Assembly (NCBI RefSeq): GCF_003947415.1
Contig: NZ_QHKL01000008.1
Location: forward strand, 186,001 to 250,000
Length of the DNA stretch: 64,000 nucleotides
Direction: 5' to 3'
Origin: Amycolatopsis sp. WAC 01376
GTDB taxonomy: Bacteria > Actinomycetota > Actinomycetes > Mycobacteriales > Pseudonocardiaceae
The notes under the pieces were generated by a model. It saw nothing but the letters and a program-made list of their open reading frames with translations, had not been told where the DNA came from and searched no databases. This document shows, piece by piece, positions 25,935-35,450 of the stretch. The translations under genes and the position numbers were made by a program. The stretch's first letter is position 1. Every line of letters starts with the position of its first letter.

Positions 25935-28900
25935 ATGATGAGCAACACGCGAATAGCAATCGTCGGCATCGGCCTACGCTATCCGGACGCGAGTTCCACC
26001 GACGAATTGTGGGACAACGTCCTCGCAGGTCGCCGGGCGTTTCGCCGTCTCCCCGACGAGCGGATGAACCACACCGACTACTTCTCGGCCGACCCGGCCG
26101 CGCCGGATCGCTTCTATTCCAGCAAGGCCGCCGTGCTGCGTGATTTCGAGTTCGACCGGGTGAAGTACAAGGTCGCGGGCAGCACGTTCCGGTCGACCGA
26201 CATGACCCACTGGCTCGCCCTCGACGTCGCGGCACAGGCGCTCGCCGACGCCGATTTCCCTGGCGGTGAAGGACTTCCGAAGCAGTCCACCGGTGTCGTC
26301 ATCGGCAACAGCCTCACCGGTGAATTCGCCCGTGCCAACCTGATGCGGTTGCGCTGGCCTTACGTGCGCCGGACGGTGGCCGCCGCGCTGGCCGAAAAGG
26401 GCTGGGACGACGGCACGGTCGCCGAGTTCCTCCAGACCCTGGAGCCGAAGTACAAGGCGCCGTTCCCGCCGATCGACGAGGACACCCTCGCGGGCGGGCT
26501 CGCCAACACCATCGCCGGGCGGATCTGCAACCACTTCGACCTCGCCGGGGGCGGCTACACCGTCGACGGCGCCTGCTCGTCGTCCCTGCTTTCCGTTGTC
26601 ACAGCGGCGAAATCCCTCATCGAAGGCGATCTGGACGTCGCTCTCGCCGGCGGTGTGGACCTCTCGATCGACCCGTTCGAGGTGATCGGTTTCGCCAAGA
26701 CCGGCGCGCTGGCCACCGGGGACATGAAGGTGTACGACCGGGACTCCAACGGCTTCTGGCCCGGCGAGGGCTCCGGTGTCGTGGTGCTGATGCGCGAGCA
26801 GGACGCGCTCGCCCGCGGCAAGAAGATCTACGCGTCGATCACCGGCTGGGGCGTGTCCTCGGACGGCAAGGGCGGCATCACCCGCCCGGAGGCGAGCGGG
26901 CACCGGCTGGCCATTTCCCGCGCGTACCACCGGGCGGGTTACGACGTCGGGTCGGTTTCCTACTTCGAGGGCCACGGCACCGGGACCGCGCTTGGCGACG
27001 CCACCGAGATCACCGCGCTGTCCTCCGCCCGCCGTGACGCCGCCCCGGAAGCCCCCAAGGCCGCGCTCAGCTCGGTCAAGGGCAACTTCGGGCACACCAA
27101 GGCCGCGGCCGGGGTCGCCGGGCTGATCAAGGCCGCGCTCTCGGTGCACAACCAGGTCATCCCGCCGGGCACCGGCCAGCAGGATCCGCATCCGTTGCTG
27201 CTCGAGGACGACGCGACGATGTTCGTCCCCGCCGACGCCGGGCTGTGGCCGCAGGACCAGGAGATCCGTGCCGGTGTCTCGGCCATGGGTTTCGGCGGGA
27301 TCAACACGCATATCGCGATCGAGCAGGCTCCCGGGGTGCGGCGCCGCACCGAGTTGCCGAACCGCGCCACGAACCTGGTCGGCGGCCGTCAGGACGCCGA
27401 GGTGCTGCTGCTGGACGCGGCCGACGCGGACGCGCTGCGCGACAGGATCGCGGGCCTCGAAGAGCTGGTCGCGAAGCTGTCCTACGCCGAACTTTCCGAC
27501 CTGGCCTTCACTCTCGCCGGATCGCTGTCCGGTCAGCCCATGCGTGCGGCGCTCGTCGCCACCGGGCCGGAGGAAGCCGTCCGCAAACTGGTCAAACTCC
27601 GCGCCCTGCTCGGCTCGGGAACGACCAAGATCTTCAACGCCTCCGAAGGCATCTTCGCGGGCTCGGGCGGCAAAGCACCGAAGATCACTTTCCTGTTCCC
27701 CGGTCAGGGTTCCGGCCGGGGCGCGGTCGGCGCGATCCGGCGCCGGTTCCCGATCGCCGAGGGCGTCTTCCGTGAGGCCGGCGTGTCCGCCCACGGCGAC
27801 CAGGTGGCCACCGAGGTCGCACAGCCGCGGATCGTGGCCGGCTCGGTGGCCGCGTTGCGGGTGCTGGACAACCTCGGCATCGAGGCGAACGCGGCCGTCG
27901 GGCACAGCCTCGGTGAGCTCACCGCGCTGTCCTGGGGCGGGGCGATGGACGGGACGAAGGTGCTCGAACTCGCGGCGATCCGCGGCAAGGTGATGGCCAG
28001 TGCCAGCCGGGGTGGCGGCACGATGGCGAGCCTCGGGACCGACCCGGAGAAGGCGCTGCACCTGGCGAACGGGCTCGGCGTGGTCATCGCCGGCTACAAC
28101 GGGCCCGACCAGACGGTCGTCTCCGGCGCCGTGGAGGCGGTCGAGCTGGTCTGCAAGAAGGCCGTCGCCGCGGGTGTCAACGCGACCAGGATCAACGTCT
28201 CCCACGCGTTCCACTCCCCCTTCGTCACCCCGGCGGCGGGCGCGATGGCCGAGCGGCTCGCCGGGATCGGCTTCCGCCCGCTGACCGGGAACGTCGTGTC
28301 CACCGTGACCGGCGACGTCCTCGCCTCGGACACCGACCTGCGTGAGCTGCTACGCGAGCAGGTGCTCGAGCCGGTGCGTTTCCACGCCGCCGCCGCCAAA
28401 GCCGTCGAGGGCGCGGATCTCGCGCTCGAGGTCGGGCCCGGCCGGGTCCTCGCCGGACTGCTCACCGGGATCTCCCCGGACACACCGGTGTTGTCGATGG
28501 ACACCGACAACACGTCGCTGGCTCCGCTGCTGTCCGTGGTCGGTGCCGCGTATGCGGCGGGCGCCTCGATCGACACCACCGTCCTGTACGCCGGACGCGC
28601 GGTGAAACCGCTGCCGCCGGAGACCGAGTTCACTTTCCTTGCCAGCCCTTGCGAAACGGCCCCGGAGATCAGTGCGGAGCTGCTCGTCGCCGCCGACGTG
28701 CCGAACCCCACGGGCACCGTCACCGAGGCGACGGACACGAAGACCTCCACGCTGGAACTGCTGCGCAGGCTGGCGGCCGAGCGCGTCGAGCTTCCGCTGG
28801 AAGCCGTCGGCCCGGACACCCACCCGCTCGACGACCTGCACCTGAGTTCGATCACCGTCGGCCAGATCGTCAACGAGGTCACCCGCGAGCTCGGCAGGCC

Positions 28901-31727
28901 GCCGCTCACCGCGACGCCGAACTTCGCCACCGCGCGGTTCGGTGAACTGGCCGAGATCATCGACCAGCTCGCGGACACCGCGCACGACGCCGGGCAGCCG
29001 TCGGGAGAGGCACCGGGGGTGGCGTCCTGGGTGCGCCCGTTCGCGGTCACCTGGACCGAGCAGCCGCGTGCCGTCGCCGCACCGCACGCCGGCACGGAGA
29101 CGAGTGACTGGGCGGTGTTCGCCCCCGATGGACACCCGCTCGCGGAGCCGCTGCGGACGGCGCTGGCCACCGCCGGCCTCGGCGAGGGTGTGCTGCTGTG
29201 CCTGCCTCCGGACTGCGACGAGCACCAGGTCGGGCTGTTCCTCGACGCCGGCCGCGCCGCGGTGTCCCGGCCGAACGGCACCCGGTTCGTCGTCGTCCAG
29301 CAGGGGCTCGGCGCCTCGGGCCTGGCCAAGACACTGCACCTGGAAGACCCGTCGGCGCCCACGACGATCGTCGAGCTCGCTGACGTCGTGCCGGTCGATC
29401 CGGACGAGATCCGGCTGGCGGTGACGCGGGTCGTGTCCGAGACCGCGGGCACCGCGGGGTTCGCGGAGGTGCGGTACGCCGCGAACGGCACGCGCTCGGT
29501 CCCGGTGCTGCGGCCGATGCCCCGGCTCGCCGCCGAGCCGTCGAACCTCGGCGACACGGACGTCCTGCTCGTGACCGGTGGCGGCAAGGGAATCACCGCG
29601 GAAAGCGCCTTGGCCGTCGCCAAGGATTCCGGCGCGAGGCTCGCCCTGCTCGGCCGTGCCGACCCGGCGGAAGACACCGAACTCGCGGCCAACCTGAAGC
29701 GGTTCGAAGCCGCCGGGGTGCGGTTCTCCTATCACCGCGCCGACGTCACTTCGGCAGGCCAGGTCGCCGCCGCGGTGACGGCCGCCGAGGCGGAACTGGG
29801 CCCGGTGACCGCGGTCCTGCACGGCGCGGGCCGCAACGAGCCGGACTCGCTGTACAGCCTCACCGAGGAGAAGTTCCGCGCGACACTGGCGCCCAAGATC
29901 GACGGGCTGCGCGCGGTACTGGCCGCCGTCGATCAGGACCGGATCAAACTGCTCATCACGTTCGGCAGCATCATCGGCCGGGCGGGCCTGCGCGGAGAGG
30001 CGCACTACGCCACCGCCAACGACTGGATGAGCGAACTGGCCGTGCGTTTCCAGGCCGAACACCCGCGGGCGCGGGCGATCGCACTGGAGTGGTCGGTCTG
30101 GTCCGGCGCGGGCATGGGCGAGCGGCTGGGTGTCGTCGAGGCGCTCGAACGGGACGGCATCACCCCCATCTCCACCGAGAACGGCCTCGCGGTCCTGCGC
30201 CAGGTGCTCGGCGACCCGGAACTGGGACCGGTACTGGTGGTGAGCGGGCGTACCGGCGGGCTGCCGACGCTGGCCATGCGACGTCCGGCGCTCCCGCTGC
30301 GCCGCTTCCTGGACCGCACTCTCGTGCACTACCCGGGTGTCGAGCTGATCACCGAGGCGGGCCTGTCCGAGAGCAGCGACCCTTACCTGTCGGACCACCT
30401 GCTCGACGGTGACCTGCTGTTCCCGGCGGTGATCGGGATGGAGGCGATGACGCAGGCCGCCGTCGCGCTCTCCGGGAACGAGGGACCTCCGGTGCTGGAG
30501 AACCTCGAGTTCCTCCGGCCGATCGTGGTGCGACCGGACAGCTCGACCACGATCCGCCTCGCCGCGCTCGCCGTCGACGGGGACACCGTCGACGTGGTGA
30601 TCCGCAGCGAGGAGACCGGTTTCGGCGCCGACCACTTCCGCGCGACACTGCGCTGGCCGCGCCGGGACCTGTCCGGGGAACCGGCGGCCGTCGCGACCGG
30701 GCTGCCCCCGGTGCCGGTGGACCCCGCCGCCGAGCTCTACGGCGGGATCATGTTCCAGGGCAAGCGTTTCCAGCGGCTGCTCGGCTACCGGCGGGCCGGT
30801 GCGCGGCACGCCGTGGCCGAGGTCGACGCCCGTCACCAGACCGGCTGGTTCGACACGTTCCTGCCGCAGGAGATGGTGCTCGCCGACCCGGGCACGCGGG
30901 ACACCGCGATGCACGCGCTGCAATGCTGCGTCCCGGACGCCACCCTGCTGCCCGAGCGGATCGAGCGGATCCACCTCATGCCGCCGGACGACGTGCCCGA
31001 CTATGTCGTGCTCGACGCGAAGGAGCGTGTGCAGGACGGCGACAGCTACACCTACGACATCGACCTGTTCACGCCGGACGGCTCGCTGCTGGAACGCTGG
31101 GAAGGCCTGACGCTGCGGGCGGTCCGCAAGAACAACGGCGCCTGCCCGTGGGTCGCGCCCATGCTGAGCGGATACCTGGAGCGCTCGCTGGAGCGGGTGC
31201 TCGGTGGCAGCAGGGCGGTCGTGGTCGAGCCCGACCCCAAGGCCGTGGCCGTTCCCGAACGGCGTGCGCAGACCGCGCTCGCCTTGGGCAGGGCACTGAA
31301 CAAGCCGGTATCGGTGCGCTACCGGCCCGACGGCAAACCGGAAATCGACGGCGCCGAGGTCTCCGCGGCCCACGGCGCGGGCCTCACGCTCGCGCTGGCG
31401 GGCACCGGGCGGATCGGCTGTGACGTCGAGGTGGCGCTCACCCGCTCCGAACGGGACTGGGCCGAACTGCTCGGCGAGCGGCAACTGTCCGTCCTGAGCC
31501 TGCTCGGCGACGAGATGTCCGTGGCGGGAACCCGGATCTGGGCCGCGTTGGAATGCCTGCGCAAAGCGGGCGCGACGACACAGGCGCTCACCGTCGACAA
31601 GATCCACGCCGACCGGTGGGTGACCCTGTCCGCCGGGGACGCGGTGATCGCCACCTGGGTGACCCGGATCGAGGACCTCCCCGATCCGGTCGTGTTCGCG
31701 GTACTGACCGGCAAGGAGGGGCGCTGA
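25935..31727 (+). CDS. pksE: Iterative enediyne polyketide synthase (PKSE)
   Basis: A 1930-residue single-module iterative type I synthase; the start is ATG 25935 or the adjacent ATG. Domain order is the enediyne one. KS has Cys214 in VDGACSSSLL plus EGHGTGTALGD and FGHTKAAAG. AT has Ser658 in VGHSLGELT. ACP has phosphopantetheine Ser972 in DLHLSSITVG. KR has TGGGKGITAE at ~1214 and Tyr1358 in HYATANDW. DH has His1488 in YLSDHLLDGDLLFP. A C-terminal phosphopantetheinyl transferase has Asp1830/Glu1832 in IGCDVEV. The internal ACP between AT and KR and the fused PPTase are diagnostic. It builds the linear polyene precursor from malonyl-CoA. The stop overlaps the thioesterase start. Confidence 0.97.
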   Translation: MMSNTRIAIVGIGLRYPDASSTDELWDNVLAGRRAFRRLPDERMNHTDYFSADPAAPDRFYSSKAAVLRDFEFDRVKYKVAGSTFRSTDMTHWLALDVAAQALADADFPGGEGLPKQSTGVVIGNSLTGEFARANLMRLRWPYVRRTVAAALAEKGWDDGTVAEFLQTLEPKYKAPFPPIDEDTLAGGLANTIAGRICNHFDLAGGGYTVDGACSSSLLSVVTAAKSLIEGDLDVALAGGVDLSIDPFEVIGFAKTGALATGDMKVYDRDSNGFWPGEGSGVVVLMREQDALARGKKIYASITGWGVSSDGKGGITRPEASGHRLAISRAYHRAGYDVGSVSYFEGHGTGTALGDATEITALSSARRDAAPEAPKAALSSVKGNFGHTKAAAGVAGLIKAALSVHNQVIPPGTGQQDPHPLLLEDDATMFVPADAGLWPQDQEIRAGVSAMGFGGINTHIAIEQAPGVRRRTELPNRATNLVGGRQDAEVLLLDAADADALRDRIAGLEELVAKLSYAELSDLAFTLAGSLSGQPMRAALVATGPEEAVRKLVKLRALLGSGTTKIFNASEGIFAGSGGKAPKITFLFPGQGSGRGAVGAIRRRFPIAEGVFREAGVSAHGDQVATEVAQPRIVAGSVAALRVLDNLGIEANAAVGHSLGELTALSWGGAMDGTKVLELAAIRGKVMASASRGGGTMASLGTDPEKALHLANGLGVVIAGYNGPDQTVVSGAVEAVELVCKKAVAAGVNATRINVSHAFHSPFVTPAAGAMAERLAGIGFRPLTGNVVSTVTGDVLASDTDLRELLREQVLEPVRFHAAAAKAVEGADLALEVGPGRVLAGLLTGISPDTPVLSMDTDNTSLAPLLSVVGAAYAAGASIDTTVLYAGRAVKPLPPETEFTFLASPCETAPEISAELLVAADVPNPTGTVTEATDTKTSTLELLRRLAAERVELPLEAVGPDTHPLDDLHLSSITVGQIVNEVTRELGRPPLTATPNFATARFGELAEIIDQLADTAHDAGQPSGEAPGVASWVRPFAVTWTEQPRAVAAPHAGTETSDWAVFAPDGHPLAEPLRTALATAGLGEGVLLCLPPDCDEHQVGLFLDAGRAAVSRPNGTRFVVVQQGLGASGLAKTLHLEDPSAPTTIVELADVVPVDPDEIRLAVTRVVSETAGTAGFAEVRYAANGTRSVPVLRPMPRLAAEPSNLGDTDVLLVTGGGKGITAESALAVAKDSGARLALLGRADPAEDTELAANLKRFEAAGVRFSYHRADVTSAGQVAAAVTAAEAELGPVTAVLHGAGRNEPDSLYSLTEEKFRATLAPKIDGLRAVLAAVDQDRIKLLITFGSIIGRAGLRGEAHYATANDWMSELAVRFQAEHPRARAIALEWSVWSGAGMGERLGVVEALERDGITPISTENGLAVLRQVLGDPELGPVLVVSGRTGGLPTLAMRRPALPLRRFLDRTLVHYPGVELITEAGLSESSDPYLSDHLLDGDLLFPAVIGMEAMTQAAVALSGNEGPPVLENLEFLRPIVVRPDSSTTIRLAALAVDGDTVDVVIRSEETGFGADHFRATLRWPRRDLSGEPAAVATGLPPVPVDPAAELYGGIMFQGKRFQRLLGYRRAGARHAVAEVDARHQTGWFDTFLPQEMVLADPGTRDTAMHALQCCVPDATLLPERIERIHLMPPDDVPDYVVLDAKERVQDGDSYTYDIDLFTPDGSLLERWEGLTLRAVRKNNGACPWVAPMLSGYLERSLERVLGGSRAVVVEPDPKAVAVPERRAQTALALGRALNKPVSVRYRPDGKPEIDGAEVSAAHGAGLTLALAGTGRIGCDVEVALTRSERDWAELLGERQLSVLSLLGDEMSVAGTRIWAALECLRKAGATTQALTVDKIHADRWVTLSAGDAVIATWVTRIEDLPDPVVFAVLTGKEGR

Positions 31728-32197
31728 TGCCCGGCTATTTCGAGATCCGGCACACCGTCGGGTTCGAGGAGACGAACATCGTCGGCAATGTCTACTACGT
31801 CAACTACCTGCGCTGGCAGGGACGGTGCCGGGAGATGTTCCTGCGGGATCGCGCGCCGGGTGTGCTGGCCGAACTCCAGGACGACCTGAAGCTGTTCACG
31901 CTCAAGGTCGAATGCGAGTTCTACGCCGAGATCACCGCCTTCGACGACCTGTCGGTGCGCATGCGGCTCGAAGAACTGACGCAGACCCAGATCCAGTTCA
32001 GTTTCGACTACGTGCACCTCAAGGAAGGCCTCGAACTCGTGGTGGCCAAGGGACGGCAGCGGGTCGCGTGCATGCGCGGCCCCAACGCCGACACTGTCCC
32101 GGCCAGGGTGCCCGAAGAACTGCGGGCGGCACTCGCCCCGTACGCCGAATCGCCGTCCGCCGCCCGTGCGGCGCTCATGACCGCCGCGGGAGGATGA
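31727..32197 (+). CDS. Enediyne hotdog thioesterase, E10-type (TEBC)
   Basis: A 156-residue protein. ATG 31727 shares a base with the PKS stop (TGATG), so translation is coupled. VGFEETNIVGNVYYVNYLRW (residues ~11-30) is the 4-hydroxybenzoyl-CoA-thioesterase-like N-terminal motif with the EETN variant typical of enediyne thioesterases. It hydrolyses the ACP-bound polyketide, releasing a polyene such as 1,3,5,7,9,11,13-pentadecaheptaene in characterised systems. The final ~20 residues form an Ala-rich tail. Family and position are unambiguous. Confidence 0.95.
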   Translation: MPGYFEIRHTVGFEETNIVGNVYYVNYLRWQGRCREMFLRDRAPGVLAELQDDLKLFTLKVECEFYAEITAFDDLSVRMRLEELTQTQIQFSFDYVHLKEGLELVVAKGRQRVACMRGPNADTVPARVPEELRAALAPYAESPSAARAALMTAAGG

Positions 32198-32739
32198 ACA
32201 TGACCAGCAACGGGCAGTCCGTGCCGATGTCCACCGCCGGTTTCCGGCAGGCGGCCGATCCGGCGCCGGTCTCGCTGCGCGAGGCGATGGCCCAGTTCGC
32301 CACCGGGATCACCGTCGTGACCGCGCCGGGCGAGCGCTGTCACGGGATGACCGCCAACGCGTTCAGCTCGGTGTCGCTCGAGCCGCCGCTGGTGCTGTGC
32401 TGCATCAGCCGTACCGCGAGGATGCACGCCGCGATCATGTCGTCGCGCACGTTCGCGGTGTCCATGCTCGGCGCCGATCAGGAGCATCTGGCGCGGTACT
32501 TCGCCGACCGGAGCCGCCCGAACGGGGTGGCCCAGTTCGACGCGGTGGACTGGGTGCCGGGCCCGCGCACGGGTGCTCCGCTGCTGTCCGGTTCGCTCGC
32601 CTGGCTGGAATGCGAGCTGGCCGAGTCCTATGACGGCGGCGACCATTCCATCTTCCTCGGCCGGGTGCTCGATTCGCGCCGGATCCCCGACCAGAAGGCG
32701 CTGGTGTTCTACGCCGGCGCCTTCCATCGGGTGGCCTGA
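32194..32739 (+). CDS. NAD(P)H:flavin reductase, E6-like
   Basis: A 181-residue protein. ATG 32194 overlaps the thioesterase stop as ATGA; a second ATG lies at 32200. LREAMAQFATGITVVTAPG, then GMTANAFSSVSLEPPLVL and the C-terminal HSIFLGRVLD mark the flavin reductase (HpaC/SgcE6) split-barrel family. In the C-1027 system SgcE6 supplies reduced flavin to the hydroxylase SgcC. Here the likely clients are the two acyl-CoA-dehydrogenase-fold monooxygenases of this window. It is cotranscribed with the PKS. Confidence 0.88.
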   Translation: MNMTSNGQSVPMSTAGFRQAADPAPVSLREAMAQFATGITVVTAPGERCHGMTANAFSSVSLEPPLVLCCISRTARMHAAIMSSRTFAVSMLGADQEHLARYFADRSRPNGVAQFDAVDWVPGPRTGAPLLSGSLAWLECELAESYDGGDHSIFLGRVLDSRRIPDQKALVFYAGAFHRVA

Positions 32740-32760
32740 CCCGTGAAACGGAGACGTTCG

Positions 32761-33789
32761 ATGCTGGTAAGCGTGACCGGCGCGACCGGATTCCTCGGCT
32801 CCCACTCGGTCGCCGCGATCGCCAGGGCAGGCCATTCCCTGCGCCTGCTCGTCCGCGACGAGTCCACTGTGGACAGAGCGTTGGCACCGCTCGGCGTCGA
32901 CACGAGCGCGATCGAGGTGATCACCGGGGACGTGACCGACGAACGCCGGGTCGCCGCGCTGGTGCGGGGCGCCGACGCCGTGCTGCACGCGGCCGCCGTG
33001 TACTCCTTCGACAGCAGGCAACGACGCGTCATGTGGCGCACCAACGAAATCGGCACCCACGTGGTGCTCGATGCCGCACGGCGCGCGGGGGTCGGCCGGA
33101 TCGTGCACGTGTCCACGGTCGGGGCGATGCTGCCCGCCGCGGCGGGCACGCTGCGGGCGGACACGCCGGTCGGTACCGCACGCGAGCCCTATCTCGCGAG
33201 CAAGGCCGCCGCCGAGGAGATCGCGCGGCGTCACCAGAGGGAAGGAGCGCCCGTCGTGATCACCTATCCGTCCGCGCTCATCGGGCCACACGACCCGTAT
33301 CTCGGCGACCAGAACGCCCGGCTGCGCAACGCTTTACGCGGTCTCATGCCGATCTGGCCCGCCGGCGGTTTCCCGGTGGGAGACGTCCGCGACACGGCGA
33401 GTCTGCACGCGCGCCTGATCGACGCCGACATCCTGTCGGGAAACCGGTTCTTCGGCCCCGGCACCTATCTGTCCACCCGGGACTACGTGCGGACCCTGCG
33501 CGAGGTGACCGCCAGGGCGCTGCCCGCGCTCTTCCTCCCCGCCAGGGCGATGACACCGGTGGGCCGTCTGACGGGCGCGCTGCAACGCGTGTGGCCGTGG
33601 CACATCCCCGCCGAGTACGGCGCGATCTACCTGTGCGGCTGCGCGACCGGGGTGGCGCACGGGGAACCCACCGGGGGCGTGACCGCGCGGCCGGTGGCCG
33701 ATTCCATGCGCGACACGGTGCGCTGGCTGCACGAACGGGGACTGCTCGCCGACCGGCAGTCCGGCCGGATCGCGAAGGCGGTGGCATGA
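32761..33789 (+). CDS. NAD(P)-dependent extended SDR (epimerase/reductase)
   Basis: A 342-residue protein. ATG 32761 is chosen for the GGAG seven bases upstream; GTG 32743 in the same frame is weaker. The N-terminal VTGATGFLGSHSVAAIARAG is the TGxxGxxG Rossmann motif, and EPYLASKAAAEEIARRH holds the catalytic Tyr-x-x-x-Lys. The central VLHAAAVYSFDSRQRRVMW and DTASLHARLIDADIL resemble dihydroflavonol-reductase/3-beta-HSD-type extended SDRs, which reduce ketones in natural product pathways. The stop overlaps the carboxylase start as ATGA. The substrate is unknown. Confidence 0.82.
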   Translation: MLVSVTGATGFLGSHSVAAIARAGHSLRLLVRDESTVDRALAPLGVDTSAIEVITGDVTDERRVAALVRGADAVLHAAAVYSFDSRQRRVMWRTNEIGTHVVLDAARRAGVGRIVHVSTVGAMLPAAAGTLRADTPVGTAREPYLASKAAAEEIARRHQREGAPVVITYPSALIGPHDPYLGDQNARLRNALRGLMPIWPAGGFPVGDVRDTASLHARLIDADILSGNRFFGPGTYLSTRDYVRTLREVTARALPALFLPARAMTPVGRLTGALQRVWPWHIPAEYGAIYLCGCATGVAHGEPTGGVTARPVADSMRDTVRWLHERGLLADRQSGRIAKAVA

Positions 33790-35450
33790 GTACCGCGGAG
33801 TTCGACTTCATCCCCGTGCCCCACCACCGGCCGGATCCGCCGCGCCCGGTCAACGGGCACCGCCGCGACCGGCCCGCGCCCGCCCCCGCACCGCCTCCCG
33901 AACGGACGATGAGCCTGCTGCGCGAGCAGCGCGACGCGCTCCACGAGCGGGCGACGGCGGGCAACGCCAAGGGCGTGGACCGGCAGCACGCCCTCGGCAA
34001 ACGCACCGCACGCGAGCGGCTCGACCTGCTGCTGGACCCCGGCTCCTTCACCGAGATCGAGCTCTACCGGCGTAACCACGCGAGCGGGTTCAGGATCGGC
34101 CAGAACCGGCCGCACACCGACGGCGTGATCGCGGGTTCGGGCACCATCGACGGCCGCCGGGTGTTCGTGTACGCCCAGGACTTCACGATCTTCGGCGGAT
34201 CGCTCGGCGCCGCGCACGCCGCGAAGATCCACAAGGTGATGGATCTCGCCCTGTCGACCGGCTCGCCGATCATCGGGATCAACGACAGCGGCGGCGCACG
34301 CATCCAGGAAGGGGTGCTGGCGCTCGACGGCTACGGCGGGATCTTCCGCAGGCATGTGGCCGCCTCGGGGATCGTCCCGCAGATCAACGTGGTGCTCGGG
34401 CCGTGTGCCGGCGGGGCGGCCTACTCCCCCGCGCTGGCCGACTTCACGTTCATGGTCCGCGACACCGCGAAGCTCTATCTCACCGGTCCGGACGTGGTCG
34501 AAGCGGTGACCGGTGAGCGGGTCAGCCATGACGAGCTCGGCGGCGCCGACGTGCACGGAAAGCGCTCCGGCGTGGCCACCTTCGTCCACGACGACGAGGA
34601 GAGCTGCCTGGACGACGTGCGGTATCTGGTGTCGATGCTGCCCGCCAACAACCTCGACCTGCCGCCCCGCGCCGGGCCGCGGGACGCGCGGCACGACAGC
34701 CGGCCGCGACTGGCCGAAATCGTGCCCGCCGAACCCAACAAGCCCTACGACATCCGGTCGGTGATCACCGAACTGGTCGACGACGGCGAGTTCCTGGAAC
34801 TGCACGAGGGCTGGGCGGCCAACATCGTCTGCGCGTTCGCCCGCATCGACGGTGAGGTCGTCGGACTGGTCGGCAACCAGCCATTGGTGCTGGCCGGGGT
34901 ACTGGACATCGAGGCCGCGCAAAAGGCCGCCCGGTTCGTGCGATTCTGCGACGCGTTCGGGATCCCGCTCGTCACGCTCGTCGACGTCCCGGGCTTCCTG
35001 CCGGGCACCGAGCAGGAATACGCCGGGGTGATCCGGCACGGCGCGAAGCTGCTTTACGCCTACTGCGAGGCCACCGTGCCGCGGATCCAGGTCATCCTGC
35101 GCAAGGCGTACGGCGGCGCGTACATCGTGATGGACTCGCGGTCCATCGGCACCGACCTGTCACTGGCGTGGCCCACCAACGAAATCGCGGTGATGGGCGC
35201 GGAAGGAGCGGTGAACGTCCTGTTCCGCAAGGAACTCGCCGACTCCGCCGACCCGGCGGCACTGCGCGAGACGTTGATGGACGAGTACCTCGACGAACTG
35301 GTCCACCCCTATTACGCGGCCGAGCGCGGCCTGGTGGACGACGTCATCGATCCGGCGCGAACCAGGGCAGCCGTCGCCTCGGGGCTGGCGATGCTGAAGG
35401 ACAAGCAGCGCCAGCCCGCCCGGCGCAAACACGGAAACGTGCCGCTGTAG
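33786..35450 (+). CDS. Acyl-CoA carboxylase, carboxyltransferase (beta) subunit
   Basis: A 554-residue protein from ATG 33786, overlapping the SDR stop. After a Pro-rich 40-residue extension comes the two-lobed crotonase-like carboxyltransferase: LGKRTARERLDLLLDPGSF, the first oxyanion region GPCAGGAAYSPALADF (~residue 200), VDVPGFLPGTEQEYAGV (~400) and the second oxyanion region RKAYGGAYIVMDS (~440). It matches PccB/AccD enzymes that make malonyl- or methylmalonyl-CoA. No biotin-carrying alpha subunit is in the window, so it must borrow one. As the last gene of the PKS operon it may raise malonyl-CoA for the enediyne synthase, or act on a tailoring acyl-CoA. Confidence 0.88.
   Translation: MSTAEFDFIPVPHHRPDPPRPVNGHRRDRPAPAPAPPPERTMSLLREQRDALHERATAGNAKGVDRQHALGKRTARERLDLLLDPGSFTEIELYRRNHASGFRIGQNRPHTDGVIAGSGTIDGRRVFVYAQDFTIFGGSLGAAHAAKIHKVMDLALSTGSPIIGINDSGGARIQEGVLALDGYGGIFRRHVAASGIVPQINVVLGPCAGGAAYSPALADFTFMVRDTAKLYLTGPDVVEAVTGERVSHDELGGADVHGKRSGVATFVHDDEESCLDDVRYLVSMLPANNLDLPPRAGPRDARHDSRPRLAEIVPAEPNKPYDIRSVITELVDDGEFLELHEGWAANIVCAFARIDGEVVGLVGNQPLVLAGVLDIEAAQKAARFVRFCDAFGIPLVTLVDVPGFLPGTEQEYAGVIRHGAKLLYAYCEATVPRIQVILRKAYGGAYIVMDSRSIGTDLSLAWPTNEIAVMGAEGAVNVLFRKELADSADPAALRETLMDEYLDELVHPYYAAERGLVDDVIDPARTRAAVASGLAMLKDKQRQPARRKHGNVPL

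Noticed and set aside
28350..31607. A 1085-codon open frame on the minus strand across the PKS gene
   Set aside because: It lies antisense to the PKS, whose every domain motif is intact. Long antisense frames are expected at this GC content, and its translation is Arg/Gly/His-rich with no motif.
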